Part shown: positions 8,650 through 18,579 of the stretch, piece after piece
Position numbering within the stretch: the first letter of the stretch is position 1
How the letters are laid out: the number at the start of each line of letters is the position of its first letter
Assembly (NCBI RefSeq): GCF_002356315.1
Contig: NZ_AP018164.1
Location: 1,240,001 to 1,304,000 of the forward strand
Direction: 5' to 3'
DNA length: 64,000 nt
Origin: Mycobacterium shigaense
Lineage (GTDB): Bacteria > Actinomycetota > Actinomycetes > Mycobacteriales > Mycobacteriaceae
Position numbers and translations under genes: made by a program
The notes under the pieces: model-generated
Database searches by the model: none
Told to the model about the DNA's origin: nothing
What the model saw: only the letters and a program-made list of their open reading frames with translations

Positions 8650-10060
8650 CGGCCCGCTTTCTGGCGGCGTGCCGCAGTTCGCGGCGCTCGCGCAGCCACA
8701 GCCGCAGGTTGTGCGCGATGGTGCGACCGACGATACGCGGCGGCGGGACCATGCACAGGCTGTCCAGCAGCGAAAAGCGGCGCAAGAACCATTCGGCCAG
8801 AACGGGTTCGGACTCGGCCGCACCCAGGAATTGGTCGAACAGCGCACCCGACGGCCGCCACCACCAGGGGGCGGGTTCGTCGGTACTGGCGTGGTGGAAG
8901 GTGACGTCGCCGATCGAGTTCATCGTCCAGACCGGGAAGGTGGTCTTGGCTGTGGCGCGGTTGACTTCGGTGGCAAGGTCGCCGGCGGCCGGGTCTGCGT
9001 GTCGCTGTAGCGCCCGCCGCAGATGCCCGGCCTGCAGCGCCGTCATCGTCATGCCTTGTCCGAACGTGGGATTGAAGCTGACCACGGCATCGCCGAGCGG
9101 GATGATGCCGGCCGGGAAGCGGTCCAGCTTGTCGTAGCGATGCCACTTGCTCGCCGGAAATGCGTGGAATGCCGTGCTGCCCAACGGCTCCGCGTGTGCC
9201 AGCGCGTCGGTCAAGTGCCGCGGCAGGAGCCTGTCGGCCAGCGACAGCATGTCAGCGAAGGTCGTGGGCGGCTTGGCGTGAGCCACCCCGAACGTCGTGA
9301 GCACCCAGGTGCCGTCCTCGTAGCACAGCATACCCAAGCCCAGCGACTGGTCGTGGGAAGCGCCCGCGACGACGACCCGCTCCTGGATCAGTCCGTCCGG
9401 AATGCGGAAGTAATGCGTGGCGTAGTTGATGCCGATGTCCACGATCTGTTCGGCCGGGCGGGCAAATCCCCACTGCGGCAACCAGATCGGCAACCGGGTG
9501 CCGCGCCCCGCGGCGTCGACCACCAGGTCGGCGGCCACCGACTCCGGCTCCCCGCCGCCGTCGGCGGGGTCCAGCAGCACGCCGGTCACCCGCCCCCGCG
9601 CGCGGTCGAAGCGCGGCTCGGCGACCGAGCGGCGCCGGATCGCGACGTTGTCGATGTCTTGCACCCGCCGGCGGATCTGCCACTCCAGGTGGGGCCGGCT
9701 GGGGACGTAGGCGGTGAATTCGTCGCGCAGGCTGTGCCCGGTCCCCAGCACGTGACCCGCGGCGCCCAGGTGGATGCAATCCGGCCGGTTCTCCAGGATC
9801 GGCACCCCGGCGGCGACCATGTCCTTTAGCAGGCCGGGAAAGAGGTTTTCGAACTCGGCCGCCCCGCGCGCCATCAGCATGTGCAGGTGCCGGTCCTGGG
9901 GAACGGTGGCGCGGTTGGCCGGGGCATCCGGCAACTCGTCGCGCTCGTAGACGGTGACTTTCGAATAGCAATCCGCGAGCACGCGCGCCGCGCACAGTCC
10001 CGCGATGCTGCCCCCGATCACCATCGCATGGTCCGTAGCGTTTACTTCCGTGACCCCCAT
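8627..10060 (-). CDS. FAD-dependent oxidoreductase (Rv3254-like monooxygenase fold)
   Basis: A 477-aa flavoprotein. The N-terminal Rossmann motif reads MVIGGSIAGLCAARVLAD (GxGxxG-type with Ser), the distal FAD motif is IIPLGDAVVSFNPTFGQGMTMTALQ, and DAAGRGTRLP sits mid-protein. This is the geranylgeranyl-reductase/PHBH-like organisation. The substrate is unknown; a lipid or polyketide hydroxylation or saturation is conceivable. The gene is divergent from the permease gene and overlaps the manA 3' end by 23 nt. Confidence 0.85.
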   Translation of the reverse strand: MGVTEVNATDHAMVIGGSIAGLCAARVLADCYSKVTVYERDELPDAPANRATVPQDRHLHMLMARGAAEFENLFPGLLKDMVAAGVPILENRPDCIHLGAAGHVLGTGHSLRDEFTAYVPSRPHLEWQIRRRVQDIDNVAIRRRSVAEPRFDRARGRVTGVLLDPADGGGEPESVAADLVVDAAGRGTRLPIWLPQWGFARPAEQIVDIGINYATHYFRIPDGLIQERVVVAGASHDQSLGLGMLCYEDGTWVLTTFGVAHAKPPTTFADMLSLADRLLPRHLTDALAHAEPLGSTAFHAFPASKWHRYDKLDRFPAGIIPLGDAVVSFNPTFGQGMTMTALQAGHLRRALQRHADPAAGDLATEVNRATAKTTFPVWTMNSIGDVTFHHASTDEPAPWWWRPSGALFDQFLGAAESEPVLAEWFLRRFSLLDSLCMVPPPRIVGRTIAHNLRLWLRERRELRHAARKRAVTNLRSP

Positions 10061-10128
10061 CTGACGCTGATTACCCAGTACTGTGCGGTTCCAACGGGCC
10101 CCAATCGAACGGGAAAGGGCTGGGCAAA

Positions 10129-11613
10129 ATGGCCGATCGAGCCAATCGATGGCGCACGAAGTCGGTAGAACAGTCGATCGACGACACCGACGAGCCGGAG
10201 ACGAAGCTGCGCAAGGACCTCTCCTGGCGCGACTTGACGGTGTTCGGTGTCGCGGTGGTGATCGGCGCCGGCATCTTCACGGTCACCGCGTCGACCACTG
10301 GCGACATCACCGGCCCCGCGATCTGGATATCGTTCGTCGTCGCGGCCATCACCTGCGCGCTGGCCGCGTTGTGTTACGCGGAATTCGCCTCGACCCTGCC
10401 GGTCGCGGGCAGCGCGTACACCTTCTCCTATGCGACCTTCGGCGAATTCGTGGCCTGGATCATCGGCTGGAACCTGTTGCTGGAGTTGGCGATCGGCGCC
10501 GCCGTGGTATCGAAGGGCTGGTCGAGTTATCTGGGTACAGTGTTCGGATTCGCCGGCGGCACAGTCAAATTGGGGCCGATCGATTTCGACTGGGGCGCGT
10601 TGCTGATCGTGTTCGGGGTGGCGGTCCTGATCGCCGTCGGCACCAAGGTGTCGTCGCGGGTCTCCGCGGTGATCACCGCGATCAAGGTGTCGGTGGTGAT
10701 TCTGGTCATCGTGGTGGGCGCGTTCTACATCAAGGTCGCCAACTATTCGCCGTTCATTCCGAAACCGGAAGCCGGACAAGATTTTTCGGGCGTCAATCAA
10801 TCGGTGCTGTCGCTGCTGACCGGTGCGCACAGCAGCAGTTACGGCTGGTACGGCGTGCTGGCCGGGGCGTCCATCGTGTTCTTCGCGTTCATCGGGTTCG
10901 ACATTGTGGCGACCATGGCCGAGGAGACCAAGCAACCGCAGCGCGATGTTCCGAAGGGCATTCTGGTGTCGCTGGCGATCGTGACGGTCCTATACGTCGC
11001 GGTCTCGGTGGTGCTGTCCGGCATGGTGTCCTACACCCGGCTCAAGACGGTGGGCGGCAAGCCGGCGAACCTGGCCACCGCGTTCGCCGTCAATGGGATC
11101 GGTTGGGCCAGCGAAATCATCGCCATCGGGGCGCTAGCCGGTCTGACCACCGTGGTGATGGTGCTGATGCTGGGGCAGTGCCGGGTGCTGTTCGCGATGG
11201 CGCGCGACGGGCTGTTGCCGCGGTCGCTGGCCAAGACGGGCAGCCGCGGCACCCCGGTCCGGATCACCATCCTGGTCGCCGCGGTGGTGGCCGCGACCGC
11301 CGGGGTGTTCCCGATCACCAGGCTGGAGGAGATGGTCAACGTCGGGACGCTGTTCGCCTTCGTCCTGGTGTCGGCCGGCGTCATCGTGCTGCGCCGCACC
11401 CGGCCGGACCTGCCACGCGGGTTCCGCGCGCCGGGGGTGCCGCTGCTTCCCATCGCCTCGATCAGTGCCTGCGTGTGGCTGATGGTGAACCTGACCGCGC
11501 TGACCTGGGTGCGGTTCGCCGTCTGGGTGGCGGTCGGCACGGCGCTCTATCTGGGTTACGGCTACCGCCATTCCGTGCAGGGCCGCCGCAACGCCGGTGA
11601 GACGCGCGACTAG
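10129..11613 (+). CDS. APC-superfamily amino acid permease (cationic amino acid transporter-like)
   Basis: A 494-aa integral membrane protein with about 12 hydrophobic segments. TM1 is GVAVVIGAGIFTVTA, containing the GxGIF substrate-binding bend typical of APC transporters. A conserved FFAFIGFDIVATMAEE segment and RVLFAMARDGLLP follow. The order matches M. tuberculosis Rv3253c. The family moves amino acids by proton symport or exchange; a cationic substrate is inferred from family resemblance only. It lies 64 nt upstream of alkB, separated by an operator-like region. Confidence 0.88.
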   Translation: MADRANRWRTKSVEQSIDDTDEPETKLRKDLSWRDLTVFGVAVVIGAGIFTVTASTTGDITGPAIWISFVVAAITCALAALCYAEFASTLPVAGSAYTFSYATFGEFVAWIIGWNLLLELAIGAAVVSKGWSSYLGTVFGFAGGTVKLGPIDFDWGALLIVFGVAVLIAVGTKVSSRVSAVITAIKVSVVILVIVVGAFYIKVANYSPFIPKPEAGQDFSGVNQSVLSLLTGAHSSSYGWYGVLAGASIVFFAFIGFDIVATMAEETKQPQRDVPKGILVSLAIVTVLYVAVSVVLSGMVSYTRLKTVGGKPANLATAFAVNGIGWASEIIAIGALAGLTTVVMVLMLGQCRVLFAMARDGLLPRSLAKTGSRGTPVRITILVAAVVAATAGVFPITRLEEMVNVGTLFAFVLVSAGVIVLRRTRPDLPRGFRAPGVPLLPIASISACVWLMVNLTALTWVRFAVWVAVGTALYLGYGYRHSVQGRRNAGETRD

Positions 11614-11637
11614 GCCGTTTTACAAACGCATACTATT

Positions 11638-11657
11638 TGTCTAGACACACGACGTGT
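11638..11657. promoter_or_regulatory. Palindromes in the alkB promoter, candidate AlkX operator
   Basis: TGTCTAGACA (11638-11647) is a perfect 10-bp palindrome, followed at once by ACACG-A-CGTGT (11647-11657). Both lie 21-40 nt before the alkB ATG. The TetR gene alkX is the last gene of this operon, so autoregulation through such a site is plausible. The assignment is inference. Confidence 0.4.
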
Positions 11658-11677
11658 CCTGTCGTATTGTCCAATGC

Positions 11678-12886
11678 ATGACCACACTCGAAGCCCCCGT
11701 CTGGCAGGACAAGAAACGTCGCCTCTGGCTGATGGGGCTGATCGCCCCGACCGCGTTGTTCGTGATGCTCCCGCTGACCTGGGGGCTCAATCAGCTCGGC
11801 TGGCACGCCGCCGCGCAGGTGCCGCTGTGGATCGGGCCGATCCTGCTCTACGTCTTGCTGCCGATACTGGACCTGCACTTCGGGCCGGACGGGCAGAACC
11901 CGCCTGACGAGGTGATGGAGCAGCTGGAACACGACAAGTACTACCGGTACTGCACCTACGCCTACATCCCGTTCCAGTACCTCAGCGTGGTGCTGGGCGC
12001 GTACCTGTTCACCGCGTCGGATCTGCACTGGCTCGGGTTTGACGGCGGGTTGGGCTGGGCCGGAAAGCTCGGCGTGGCGCTGTCGGTCGGTGTGCTCGGC
12101 GGCGTCGGCATCAACACCGCGCACGAGATGGGCCACAAGAAGGACGCGCTGGAGCGGTGGCTGTCGAAGATTACCCTGGCGCAGACCTGCTACGGCCACT
12201 TCTACATCGAGCACAACCGTGGCCACCACGTGCACGTCGCCACCCTGGAGGATCCGGCGTCGTCGCGCTTCGGCGAGACGTTCTGGGAATTCTTGCCGCG
12301 CAGCGTCGTCGGCAGCCTGCGCTCGTCCCTGCGGCTTGAGGCCCAGCGCATCCGCAGGCAGGGTGCCAGCCCGTGGCACCCCAAGACGTACCTGTCCAAC
12401 GACGTGCTCAACGCCTGGCTGATGTCGGTGGTGCTGTGGGGCGCGCTGATCGCCATCTTCGGGACGGGCCTGATCCCGTTCGTCGCCATCCAGGCGGTCT
12501 TCGGCTTCAGCCTGCTGGAAACGGTCAACTACCTCGAGCACTACGGGCTGCTGCGGGAAAAGACGGTCAACGGCCGCTACGAGCGCTGCGCGCCCGTGCA
12601 CAGCTGGAACTCCGACCACGTCGTCACCAACCTGTTCCTGTACCACCTGCAGCGGCACAGCGATCACCATGCCAATCCCACCCGGCGCTACCAGACTCTG
12701 CGCAGCATGGCGGGCGCGCCCAATCTGCCGAGCGGGTACGCATCCATGATCTCGCTGACCTACTTCCCGCCGCTGTGGCGCAAGGTGATGGACCATCGGG
12801 TGCTGGCGCACTACGACGGCGACATCACCAAGGTCAACATCCACCCGCGGGTGCGCGACCGGGTGCTCGAGCGGTACGCGGCATGA
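11678..12886 (+). CDS. alkB: Alkane 1-monooxygenase AlkB
   Basis: A 402-aa membrane di-iron hydroxylase oxidising the terminal carbon of alkanes to 1-alcohols. The three histidine clusters of the family are present: [29 protein letters not shown] and [16 protein letters not shown], plus NYLEHYG. Hydrophobic segments at the N-terminus and before each cluster place it in the membrane. The ATG at 11678 (MTTLEAP) is preferred; an upstream start at 11654 would add 8 residues. Its stop overlaps rubA (ATGA). Confidence 0.95.
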   Translation: MTTLEAPVWQDKKRRLWLMGLIAPTALFVMLPLTWGLNQLGWHAAAQVPLWIGPILLYVLLPILDLHFGPDGQNPPDEVMEQLEHDKYYRYCTYAYIPFQYLSVVLGAYLFTASDLHWLGFDGGLGWAGKLGVALSVGVLGGVGINTAHEMGHKKDALERWLSKITLAQTCYGHFYIEHNRGHHVHVATLEDPASSRFGETFWEFLPRSVVGSLRSSLRLEAQRIRRQGASPWHPKTYLSNDVLNAWLMSVVLWGALIAIFGTGLIPFVAIQAVFGFSLLETVNYLEHYGLLREKTVNGRYERCAPVHSWNSDHVVTNLFLYHLQRHSDHHANPTRRYQTLRSMAGAPNLPSGYASMISLTYFPPLWRKVMDHRVLAHYDGDITKVNIHPRVRDRVLERYAA

Positions 12887-13056
12887 CCGCCTACCGCTGT
12901 CCCGGCTGCGACTACACCTACGAAGAAGCCAAAGGCGCTCCGCGGGAAGGCTTTCGGCCCGGCACGCCGTTCGCCGACATCCCCGACGACTGGTGCTGCC
13001 CCGATTGCGCCGTGCGCGAGAAGGTCGATTTCGAAGAAGTGGGAGTGAACTCGTGA
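12883..13056 (+). CDS. rubA: Rubredoxin RubA
   Basis: A 57-aa rubredoxin with two CxxC iron-binding motifs: CPGC near residue 6 and CPDC near residue 39. It carries electrons from a reductase to AlkB. It overlaps the alkB stop by 4 nt and the rubB start by 4 nt, so the three are probably translated in concert. No rubredoxin reductase gene is in the operon. Confidence 0.95.
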   Translation: MTAYRCPGCDYTYEEAKGAPREGFRPGTPFADIPDDWCCPDCAVREKVDFEEVGVNS

Positions 13057-13235
13057 ATGACTACAAACTGTTCGTGTGCGTGCAGTGCGGCTTCGAGTAC
13101 GACGAAGCCCGCGGCTGGCCGGAGGATGGCATCGAGCCCGGCACCCGCTGGGACGACATCCCCGACGACTGGAGCTGCCCGGATTGCGGCGCCGCCAAAT
13201 CCGACTTCGAGATGGTCGAGATCGCTCGTTCCTGA
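13053..13235 (+). CDS. rubB: Rubredoxin RubB
   Basis: A 60-aa second rubredoxin, from a GTG overlapping the rubA TGA. It has [18 protein letters not shown] and [12 protein letters not shown], the classic rubredoxin pattern with conserved aromatic and DDIPDDW segments. In alkane-degrading actinobacteria the paired rubredoxins following alkB differ, and usually only one type supports the hydroxylase. Closer agreement with canonical rubredoxin suggests RubB is the functional AlkG2-type electron donor; that part is inference. Confidence 0.95.
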   Translation: MNDYKLFVCVQCGFEYDEARGWPEDGIEPGTRWDDIPDDWSCPDCGAAKSDFEMVEIARS

Positions 13236-13275
13236 GCGGCCCAACACCCCGGCGAAAGCGGCTATTGTCGCGCCT

Positions 13276-13881
13276 GTGAAGCGGATTCCCTACGCCGAGG
13301 CATCGCGGGATCTGCTGCGCAATTCGGTACTGGACGGCATGCGCGAGCTGCTCGGGACCCGCGATTGGTCCGCGATCACGCTGTCCGACGTGGCCCGTGC
13401 CGCGGGCATCAGCCGGCAGACGATCTACAACGAGTTCGGCTCCCGGCAGGGCCTGGCCCAGGGGTATGCGCTGCGCTTGGCCGACCGCCTGGTCGACGCG
13501 GTCCACGCCGCCATCGACGCCAACGTCGGTCACGTCTACGAAGCGTTCCTGGAGGGCTTCCGAGCCTTCTTCGCCGAATCGGCGGCCGACCCGCTGGTGA
13601 TCTCGCTGCTGACCGGCGTCGCGAAGCCGGACCTGCTGCAGATCATCACCACCGACAGCGGCCCGATCATCACGCGGGCGTCGGAGCGGTTGACCGTGGC
13701 GTTCACCCACAGCTGGGTCGCCACCAGCGACGAGGACGCCGGCGTGCTGGCGCGCGCCATCGTGCGGCTGGCGCTGAGCTACGTATCGATGCCGCCGGAA
13801 GCCGACCACGACGTCGCGCAGGATCTCGCCCGGTTGATGACGCCCTTCGCGGAGCGTCACGGCGTCATCAACGTCCCCTGA
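13276..13881 (+). CDS. alkX: TetR-family regulator AlkX of the alkane operon
   Basis: A 201-aa TetR/AcrR repressor. The N-terminal helix-turn-helix reads ITLSDVARAAGISRQTIYNEFGSRQGL, about residues 37-63; the C-terminal half is the ligand-binding domain. It starts with GTG at 13276, 40 nt after rubB, and ends the alk operon. The arrangement matches M. tuberculosis Rv3249c. Such regulators repress alkB until a fatty or alkane-derived ligand binds. Candidate operators lie in front of alkB. A strong hairpin immediately follows the stop. Confidence 0.88.
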   Translation: MKRIPYAEASRDLLRNSVLDGMRELLGTRDWSAITLSDVARAAGISRQTIYNEFGSRQGLAQGYALRLADRLVDAVHAAIDANVGHVYEAFLEGFRAFFAESAADPLVISLLTGVAKPDLLQIITTDSGPIITRASERLTVAFTHSWVATSDEDAGVLARAIVRLALSYVSMPPEADHDVAQDLARLMTPFAERHGVINVP

Positions 13882-13884
13882 CCT

Positions 13885-13902
13885 GGCGGCCTTTCGGCCG
13901 CC
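13885..13902 (+). terminator. Strong hairpin terminator after alkX
   Basis: GGCGGCC (13885-13891), loop TTTC, GGCCGCC (13896-13902): a perfect 7-bp GC stem with a 4-nt loop beginning 3 nt after the alkX stop. There is no U-run, as in many mycobacterial intrinsic terminators. It separates the alkane operon from sahH. Confidence 0.7.
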
Positions 13903-13978
13903 TACTACAGTGGCGGAAGAACATACCTAAGCTAATTACTCCCGTGAGCTCCTGAGCCGCAGAAGGAACAGACACGCC

Positions 13979-15436
13979 ATGACCCTGACGCCCGACGTTG
14001 TTAACGGCATCGATTTCAAGATCGCCGATTTGTCGCTCGCGGAATTCGGCCGCAAGGAACTGGACCTGGCCGAGTACGAGATGCCCGGCCTGATGTCATT
14101 GCGCCGCGAATACCACGACGTGCAGCCGCTGAAGGGAGCGCGTATCTCGGGGTCACTGCACATGACCGTGCAGACCGCGGTGCTGATCGAGACGCTGACC
14201 TCGCTGGGCGCCGAGGTCCGCTGGGCCTCTTGCAACATCTTCTCCACCCAGGACCACGCCGCAGCGGCGGTCGTCGTGGGCCCGCACGGCACGCCCGAGG
14301 AGCCCAAGGGTGTCCCGGTGTTCGCCTGGAAGGGCGAGTCGCTCGAGGAGTACTGGTGGTGCGCCGAGCAGATGCTGACCTGGCCCGGTGAGCCGGCCAA
14401 CATGATCCTGGACGACGGCGGGGATGCCACCATGCTGGTGCTGCGCGGCGCCCAGTACGAGAAGGCCGGCGTGGTGCCGCCCGCCGAGGACGACGACTCG
14501 GCGGAATGGAAGGTCTTTTTGAACCTGCTGCGCAACCGGTTCGAGACCGACAAGACCAAGTGGACCAAGATCGCCGAGTCGGTCAGGGGCGTGACGGAGG
14601 AGACCACCACCGGCGTGCTGCGGCTCTACCAGTTCGCCGCGGCCGGCGACCTGGCTTTCCCGGCAATCAACGTCAACGACTCGGTCACCAAGTCCAAGTT
14701 CGACAACAAGTACGGCACCCGGCACTCGCTGCTGGACGGCATCAACCGCGGCACGGATGCGCTGATCGGCGGCAAGAACGTCCTGATCTGCGGTTTCGGC
14801 GACGTGGGTAAGGGTTGTGCGGAGGCGGCAAAGGGCCAGGGCGCCCGCGTTTCCGTCACCGAGATCGACCCCATCAACGCCTTGCAGGCGTTGATGGAGG
14901 GCTACGACGTGGTGACCGTCGAGGACGCCATCGCCGATGCCGACATCGTAGTGACCGCGACCGGCAACAAGGACATCATTTCGCTGGATCACATGAAGGC
15001 GATGAAGGACCACGCCATTTTGGGCAACATTGGCCACTTCGACAACGAGATCGATATCGCCGCCCTGGAGCGTTCCGGTGCCACCAAGCTCAACATCAAG
15101 CCGCAGGTGGATCTGTGGACGTTCAAGGACTCGGGTAAGGCGATCATCGTGTTGTCCGAGGGCCGGCTGTTGAACCTGGGTAACGCCACCGGGCACCCGT
15201 CGTTCGTGATGAGCAACAGCTTCGCCAACCAGACGATCGCCCAGATCGAGTTGTGGACCAAGAACGACGAGTACGACAACGAGGTCTACCGGCTGCCCAA
15301 GCACCTCGACGAGAAGGTGGCCCGCATCCACGTCGAGGCGCTGGGCGGGCGGCTGACCAAGCTGACCAAGGACCAGGCCGAATACCTCGGCGTCGACGTC
15401 GAGGGCCCGTTCAAGCCCGACCACTACCGCTACTGA
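13979..15436 (+). CDS. sahH: S-adenosyl-L-homocysteine hydrolase
   Basis: A 485-aa enzyme splitting S-adenosylhomocysteine into homocysteine and adenosine, which relieves product inhibition of SAM methyltransferases. The NAD-binding loop [11 protein letters not shown] is at about 271-281; the substrate region includes [18 protein letters not shown] and the C-terminal KPDHYRY completes the partner subunit's cofactor site. Length is close to the mycobacterial form (about 495 aa), which carries an insert relative to human SAHH. AGAAGGA about 12 nt upstream is the ribosome binding site. It heads a run to tmk, mtrA, mtrB and lpqB. Confidence 0.97.
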   Translation: MTLTPDVVNGIDFKIADLSLAEFGRKELDLAEYEMPGLMSLRREYHDVQPLKGARISGSLHMTVQTAVLIETLTSLGAEVRWASCNIFSTQDHAAAAVVVGPHGTPEEPKGVPVFAWKGESLEEYWWCAEQMLTWPGEPANMILDDGGDATMLVLRGAQYEKAGVVPPAEDDDSAEWKVFLNLLRNRFETDKTKWTKIAESVRGVTEETTTGVLRLYQFAAAGDLAFPAINVNDSVTKSKFDNKYGTRHSLLDGINRGTDALIGGKNVLICGFGDVGKGCAEAAKGQGARVSVTEIDPINALQALMEGYDVVTVEDAIADADIVVTATGNKDIISLDHMKAMKDHAILGNIGHFDNEIDIAALERSGATKLNIKPQVDLWTFKDSGKAIIVLSEGRLLNLGNATGHPSFVMSNSFANQTIAQIELWTKNDEYDNEVYRLPKHLDEKVARIHVEALGGRLTKLTKDQAEYLGVDVEGPFKPDHYRY

Positions 15437-15474
15437 TCCGCGTCCGCGCGGCGCGGGCTCGATAGGCTCGCGCC

Positions 15475-16107
15475 GTGCTGATCGCGATCGAGGGCGTCGA
15501 CGGCTCCGGCAAGCGGACGCTGACCGAGGGGTTGAAGGCCGCGTTCGAGGCCGCCGGCAAGACGGTGGCCACGCTGGCCTTCCCGCGGTACGGGCGATCG
15601 GTGACCGCGGACGTCGCGGCCGAGGCGTTGCACGGCGAGCACGGGGATCTCTCGTCGTCGGTGTACGCGATGGCGATGCTCTTCGCGCTGGACCGCGCCG
15701 CCGCGATCGAGGAGATCAACGGCCTTGGCCGCGACCATGACGTGGTGATCCTGGATCGCTACGTCGCCTCCAACGCCGCCTACAGCGCCGCCCGCCTGCA
15801 CGAGGATGCGGCCGGACCGGCGGTGGCCTGGGTGCAGGCGCTGGAATATCAGCGGCTGGGGCTGCCGTCGCCCGACCGGCAGGTGCTGCTGGCGGTCACT
15901 GCCGAGCTGGCCGGGGAGCGGGCCCGGCGCCGCGAGGCGTCCGAGCCGGGACGTGCGCGCGACAGCTACGAGCGCGACGACGGGCTGCAGCAGCGCACCG
16001 GCGCCGTGTACGCCGAGTTGGCCGCCGCGGGCTGGGGCGGCCGGTGGCTGGTGGTCGAGGCGGACGTCGATCCGGGCCGGCTAGCCGCCGAATTGACGGC
16101 CGGATAG
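15475..16107 (+). CDS. tmk: Thymidylate kinase
   Basis: A 210-aa dTMP kinase making dTDP for DNA synthesis. The P-loop is unusual but typical for mycobacteria (EGVDGSGKRTLTEG, residues 5-18). The DRY motif is LDRYVASNAAYSA, and the LID region contains the basic AGERARRREASE. It starts with GTG at 15475, 38 nt after sahH. The 80 nt between it and mtrA probably carry an mtrA promoter. Confidence 0.95.
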   Translation: MLIAIEGVDGSGKRTLTEGLKAAFEAAGKTVATLAFPRYGRSVTADVAAEALHGEHGDLSSSVYAMAMLFALDRAAAIEEINGLGRDHDVVILDRYVASNAAYSAARLHEDAAGPAVAWVQALEYQRLGLPSPDRQVLLAVTAELAGERARRREASEPGRARDSYERDDGLQQRTGAVYAELAAAGWGGRWLVVEADVDPGRLAAELTAG

Positions 16108-16187
16108 CACAGATTTGTCACGATTTGGCCTTATCGAGTAAGAAACGCCCGTGTGGTGCGCCGGTTTTGTCCCGATCTGGTGACACC

Positions 16188-16874
16188 ATGGTCTTCATGA
16201 GGCAAAGAATTTTGGTCGTGGACGACGACGCGTCGCTCGCGGAGATGCTGACCATCGTTCTTCGTGGGGAGGGCTTCGACACCGCGGTGATCGGTGACGG
16301 CACGCAGGCCCTGACCGCGGTGCGCGAGCTGCGGCCCGACCTGGTGCTGCTGGACCTGATGTTGCCGGGCATGAACGGCATCGATGTGTGCCGCGTGCTG
16401 CGCGCCGACTCCGGCGTTCCGATTGTGATGCTGACCGCCAAGACCGACACGGTCGACGTGGTGCTCGGCCTGGAATCCGGCGCCGACGACTACATCATGA
16501 AGCCGTTCAAGCCCAAGGAGCTGGTCGCCCGGGTGCGGGCGCGGCTGCGGCGCAATGACGATGAGCCCGCCGAGATGTTGTCCATCGCCGACGTGGAGAT
16601 CGACGTCCCGGCGCACAAGGTCACCCGCAACGGCGAGCAGATCTCGCTCACACCACTGGAGTTCGACCTCCTGGTCGCGCTGGCACGCAAACCACGCCAG
16701 GTGTTTACTCGTGATGTGCTGCTCGAACAGGTATGGGGATACCGTCACCCGGCCGACACGCGCCTGGTGAATGTGCACGTCCAGCGTCTGCGGGCCAAGG
16801 TCGAGAAAGACCCTGAGAACCCGACTGTGGTGTTGACCGTTCGAGGAGTGGGATACAAGGCCGGACCTCCGTGA
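16188..16874 (+). CDS. mtrA: Response regulator MtrA
   Basis: A 228-aa OmpR-family response regulator controlling cell division, replication-associated and cell-wall genes. The receiver domain has the acidic pocket DDD (12-14), phosphoacceptor D56 (VLLDLMLPG) and the conserved lysine in MKPFKPKE. The winged helix ends in [11 protein letters not shown]. The ATG at 16188 ([11 protein letters not shown]) gives exactly the M. tuberculosis length; a second ATG at 16197 would remove three residues. It is followed 13 nt later by its sensor mtrB. Confidence 0.97.
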   Translation: MVFMRQRILVVDDDASLAEMLTIVLRGEGFDTAVIGDGTQALTAVRELRPDLVLLDLMLPGMNGIDVCRVLRADSGVPIVMLTAKTDTVDVVLGLESGADDYIMKPFKPKELVARVRARLRRNDDEPAEMLSIADVEIDVPAHKVTRNGEQISLTPLEFDLLVALARKPRQVFTRDVLLEQVWGYRHPADTRLVNVHVQRLRAKVEKDPENPTVVLTVRGVGYKAGPP

Positions 16875-16887
16875 TCCGGGGGCGTCA

Positions 16888-18579
16888 TTGATTTGGGGCT
16901 CGCGGCGACGTATCCACGGTCATCGCTGGGGGCGTACCGGCCCCTTGACGCGCGGCATCAGTGCACTGAATCGGGCGGTCGGCATCGCCTGGCGCCGCTC
17001 GCTGCAATTGCGCGTCGTGGCGCTGACGCTCGGCTTGTCCTTGGCCGTCATCCTGGCGCTGGGTTTCGTGCTGACCAGCCAGGTCACCAATCGCGTGCTC
17101 GACGTCAAGGTCCGGGCCGCCATCGAGCAGATCGAGCGGGCGCGCACCACCGTGGGCGGGATCGTCAACGGCGAGGAGACGCGCTCGCTGGACAGCAGCC
17201 TGCAGCTGGCCCGCAACACGCTGACCTCCAAGACTGACACGGCCTCGGGCGCCGGCCTGGCGGGCGCCTTCGACGCCGCCCTGATCGTTCCGGGCGACGG
17301 CCCGCGCGCGGCGACCACCGCCGGGCCCGTCGACCAGGTGCCCAATTCGCTGCGGGGCTTCGTCAGGGCGGGACAGGCCGCCTACCAGTACGCCACGGTG
17401 CACGGTGACGGCTTCTCGGGTCCGGCACTGATTGTCGGCACGCCGACCTCGTCGCAGGTCGCCAACCTGGAGCTCTACCTGATCTTCCCGCTGAAGAACG
17501 AGCAGGCCACCATCACGCTGGTGCGCGGCACGATGATCACCGGCGGCGCGGTACTGCTGGTGCTGCTGGCGGGGATCGCGCTGCTGGTCTCGCGGCAGGT
17601 CGTCGTGCCGGTGCGCTCGGCATCCCGGATCGCCGAGCGGTTCGCCGAGGGGCATCTGACCGAACGGATGCCGGTACGCGGTGAGGACGACATGGCCCGG
17701 CTTGCGGTGTCCTTCAACGACATGGCCGAGAGCCTGTCGCGGCAGATCACCCAGCTCGAGGAGTTCGGCAACCTGCAGCGCCGGTTCACCTCCGACGTCA
17801 GCCACGAACTGCGCACGCCGCTGACCACGGTGCGCATGGCCGCCGACCTGATCTACGACCACAGCTCCGACCTCGACCCCACGCTGCAACGCTCCACCGA
17901 GCTGATGGTCAACGAGCTGGACCGGTTCGAGACGCTGCTCAACGACCTGCTGGAGATCTCCCGCCACGACGCCGGTGTTGCCGAATTGTCCGTGGAGGCA
18001 GTCGATTTGCGCAACACCGTGCAGAGCGCGCTGGGCAACGTGGGCCATCTGGCCGAGGACGCCGGCATCGAGCTGCAGGTCGATATGCCGGCCGAAGAGG
18101 TGATCGCCGAGGTCGACCCGCGCCGGGTGGAGCGCATCCTGCGTAACCTGATCGCCAACGCCATCGACCATGCCGAGCACAAGCCGGTGGACATCCGGAT
18201 GGGGGCCGACGAGGACACCGTCGCCGTCACCGTCCGCGACTACGGCGTCGGGCTGCGACCGGGGGAGGAGAAGTTGGTGTTCAGCCGGTTCTGGCGCTCC
18301 GACCCGTCGCGGGTAAGGCGTTCTGGCGGAACAGGTTTGGGCCTGGCGATCAGCGTCGAGGATGCGCGGTTGCACCAGGGCCGGCTGGAGGCGTGGGGCG
18401 AGCCCGGCCAGGGCGCCTGCTTCCGGCTGACCCTTCCGCTGGTGCGCGGTCACAAGGTCACCACCAGCCCGCTGCCCATGAAGCCGATTCCGCCGTCCGC
18501 GCAGCCGGTCGCCGAACCGCTTGCGCCGGAGCGTGATAAGCGTCAGCGTCACCGCGAGCCCGCCGAGCGGAGCGGCTGA
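16888..18579 (+). CDS. mtrB: Sensor histidine kinase MtrB
   Basis: A 563-aa membrane kinase phosphorylating MtrA. An extracellular domain lies between TM1 ([20 protein letters not shown], about 47-66) and TM2 ([20 protein letters not shown]). A HAMP domain follows, then the H-box [14 protein letters not shown] with H306, the N-box [10 protein letters not shown], and the G-boxes DYGVGL and [10 protein letters not shown]. The start is TTG at 16888 (MIWGSRRRI). Its TGA overlaps the lpqB ATG by one base, the conserved mtrA-mtrB-lpqB arrangement. Confidence 0.96.
   Translation: MIWGSRRRIHGHRWGRTGPLTRGISALNRAVGIAWRRSLQLRVVALTLGLSLAVILALGFVLTSQVTNRVLDVKVRAAIEQIERARTTVGGIVNGEETRSLDSSLQLARNTLTSKTDTASGAGLAGAFDAALIVPGDGPRAATTAGPVDQVPNSLRGFVRAGQAAYQYATVHGDGFSGPALIVGTPTSSQVANLELYLIFPLKNEQATITLVRGTMITGGAVLLVLLAGIALLVSRQVVVPVRSASRIAERFAEGHLTERMPVRGEDDMARLAVSFNDMAESLSRQITQLEEFGNLQRRFTSDVSHELRTPLTTVRMAADLIYDHSSDLDPTLQRSTELMVNELDRFETLLNDLLEISRHDAGVAELSVEAVDLRNTVQSALGNVGHLAEDAGIELQVDMPAEEVIAEVDPRRVERILRNLIANAIDHAEHKPVDIRMGADEDTVAVTVRDYGVGLRPGEEKLVFSRFWRSDPSRVRRSGGTGLGLAISVEDARLHQGRLEAWGEPGQGACFRLTLPLVRGHKVTTSPLPMKPIPPSAQPVAEPLAPERDKRQRHREPAERSG

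Noticed and set aside
16885..18552. 555-aa minus-strand open frame opposite mtrB
   Set aside because: Antisense shadow of a clear histidine kinase; low-complexity Arg/Gly/His composition.
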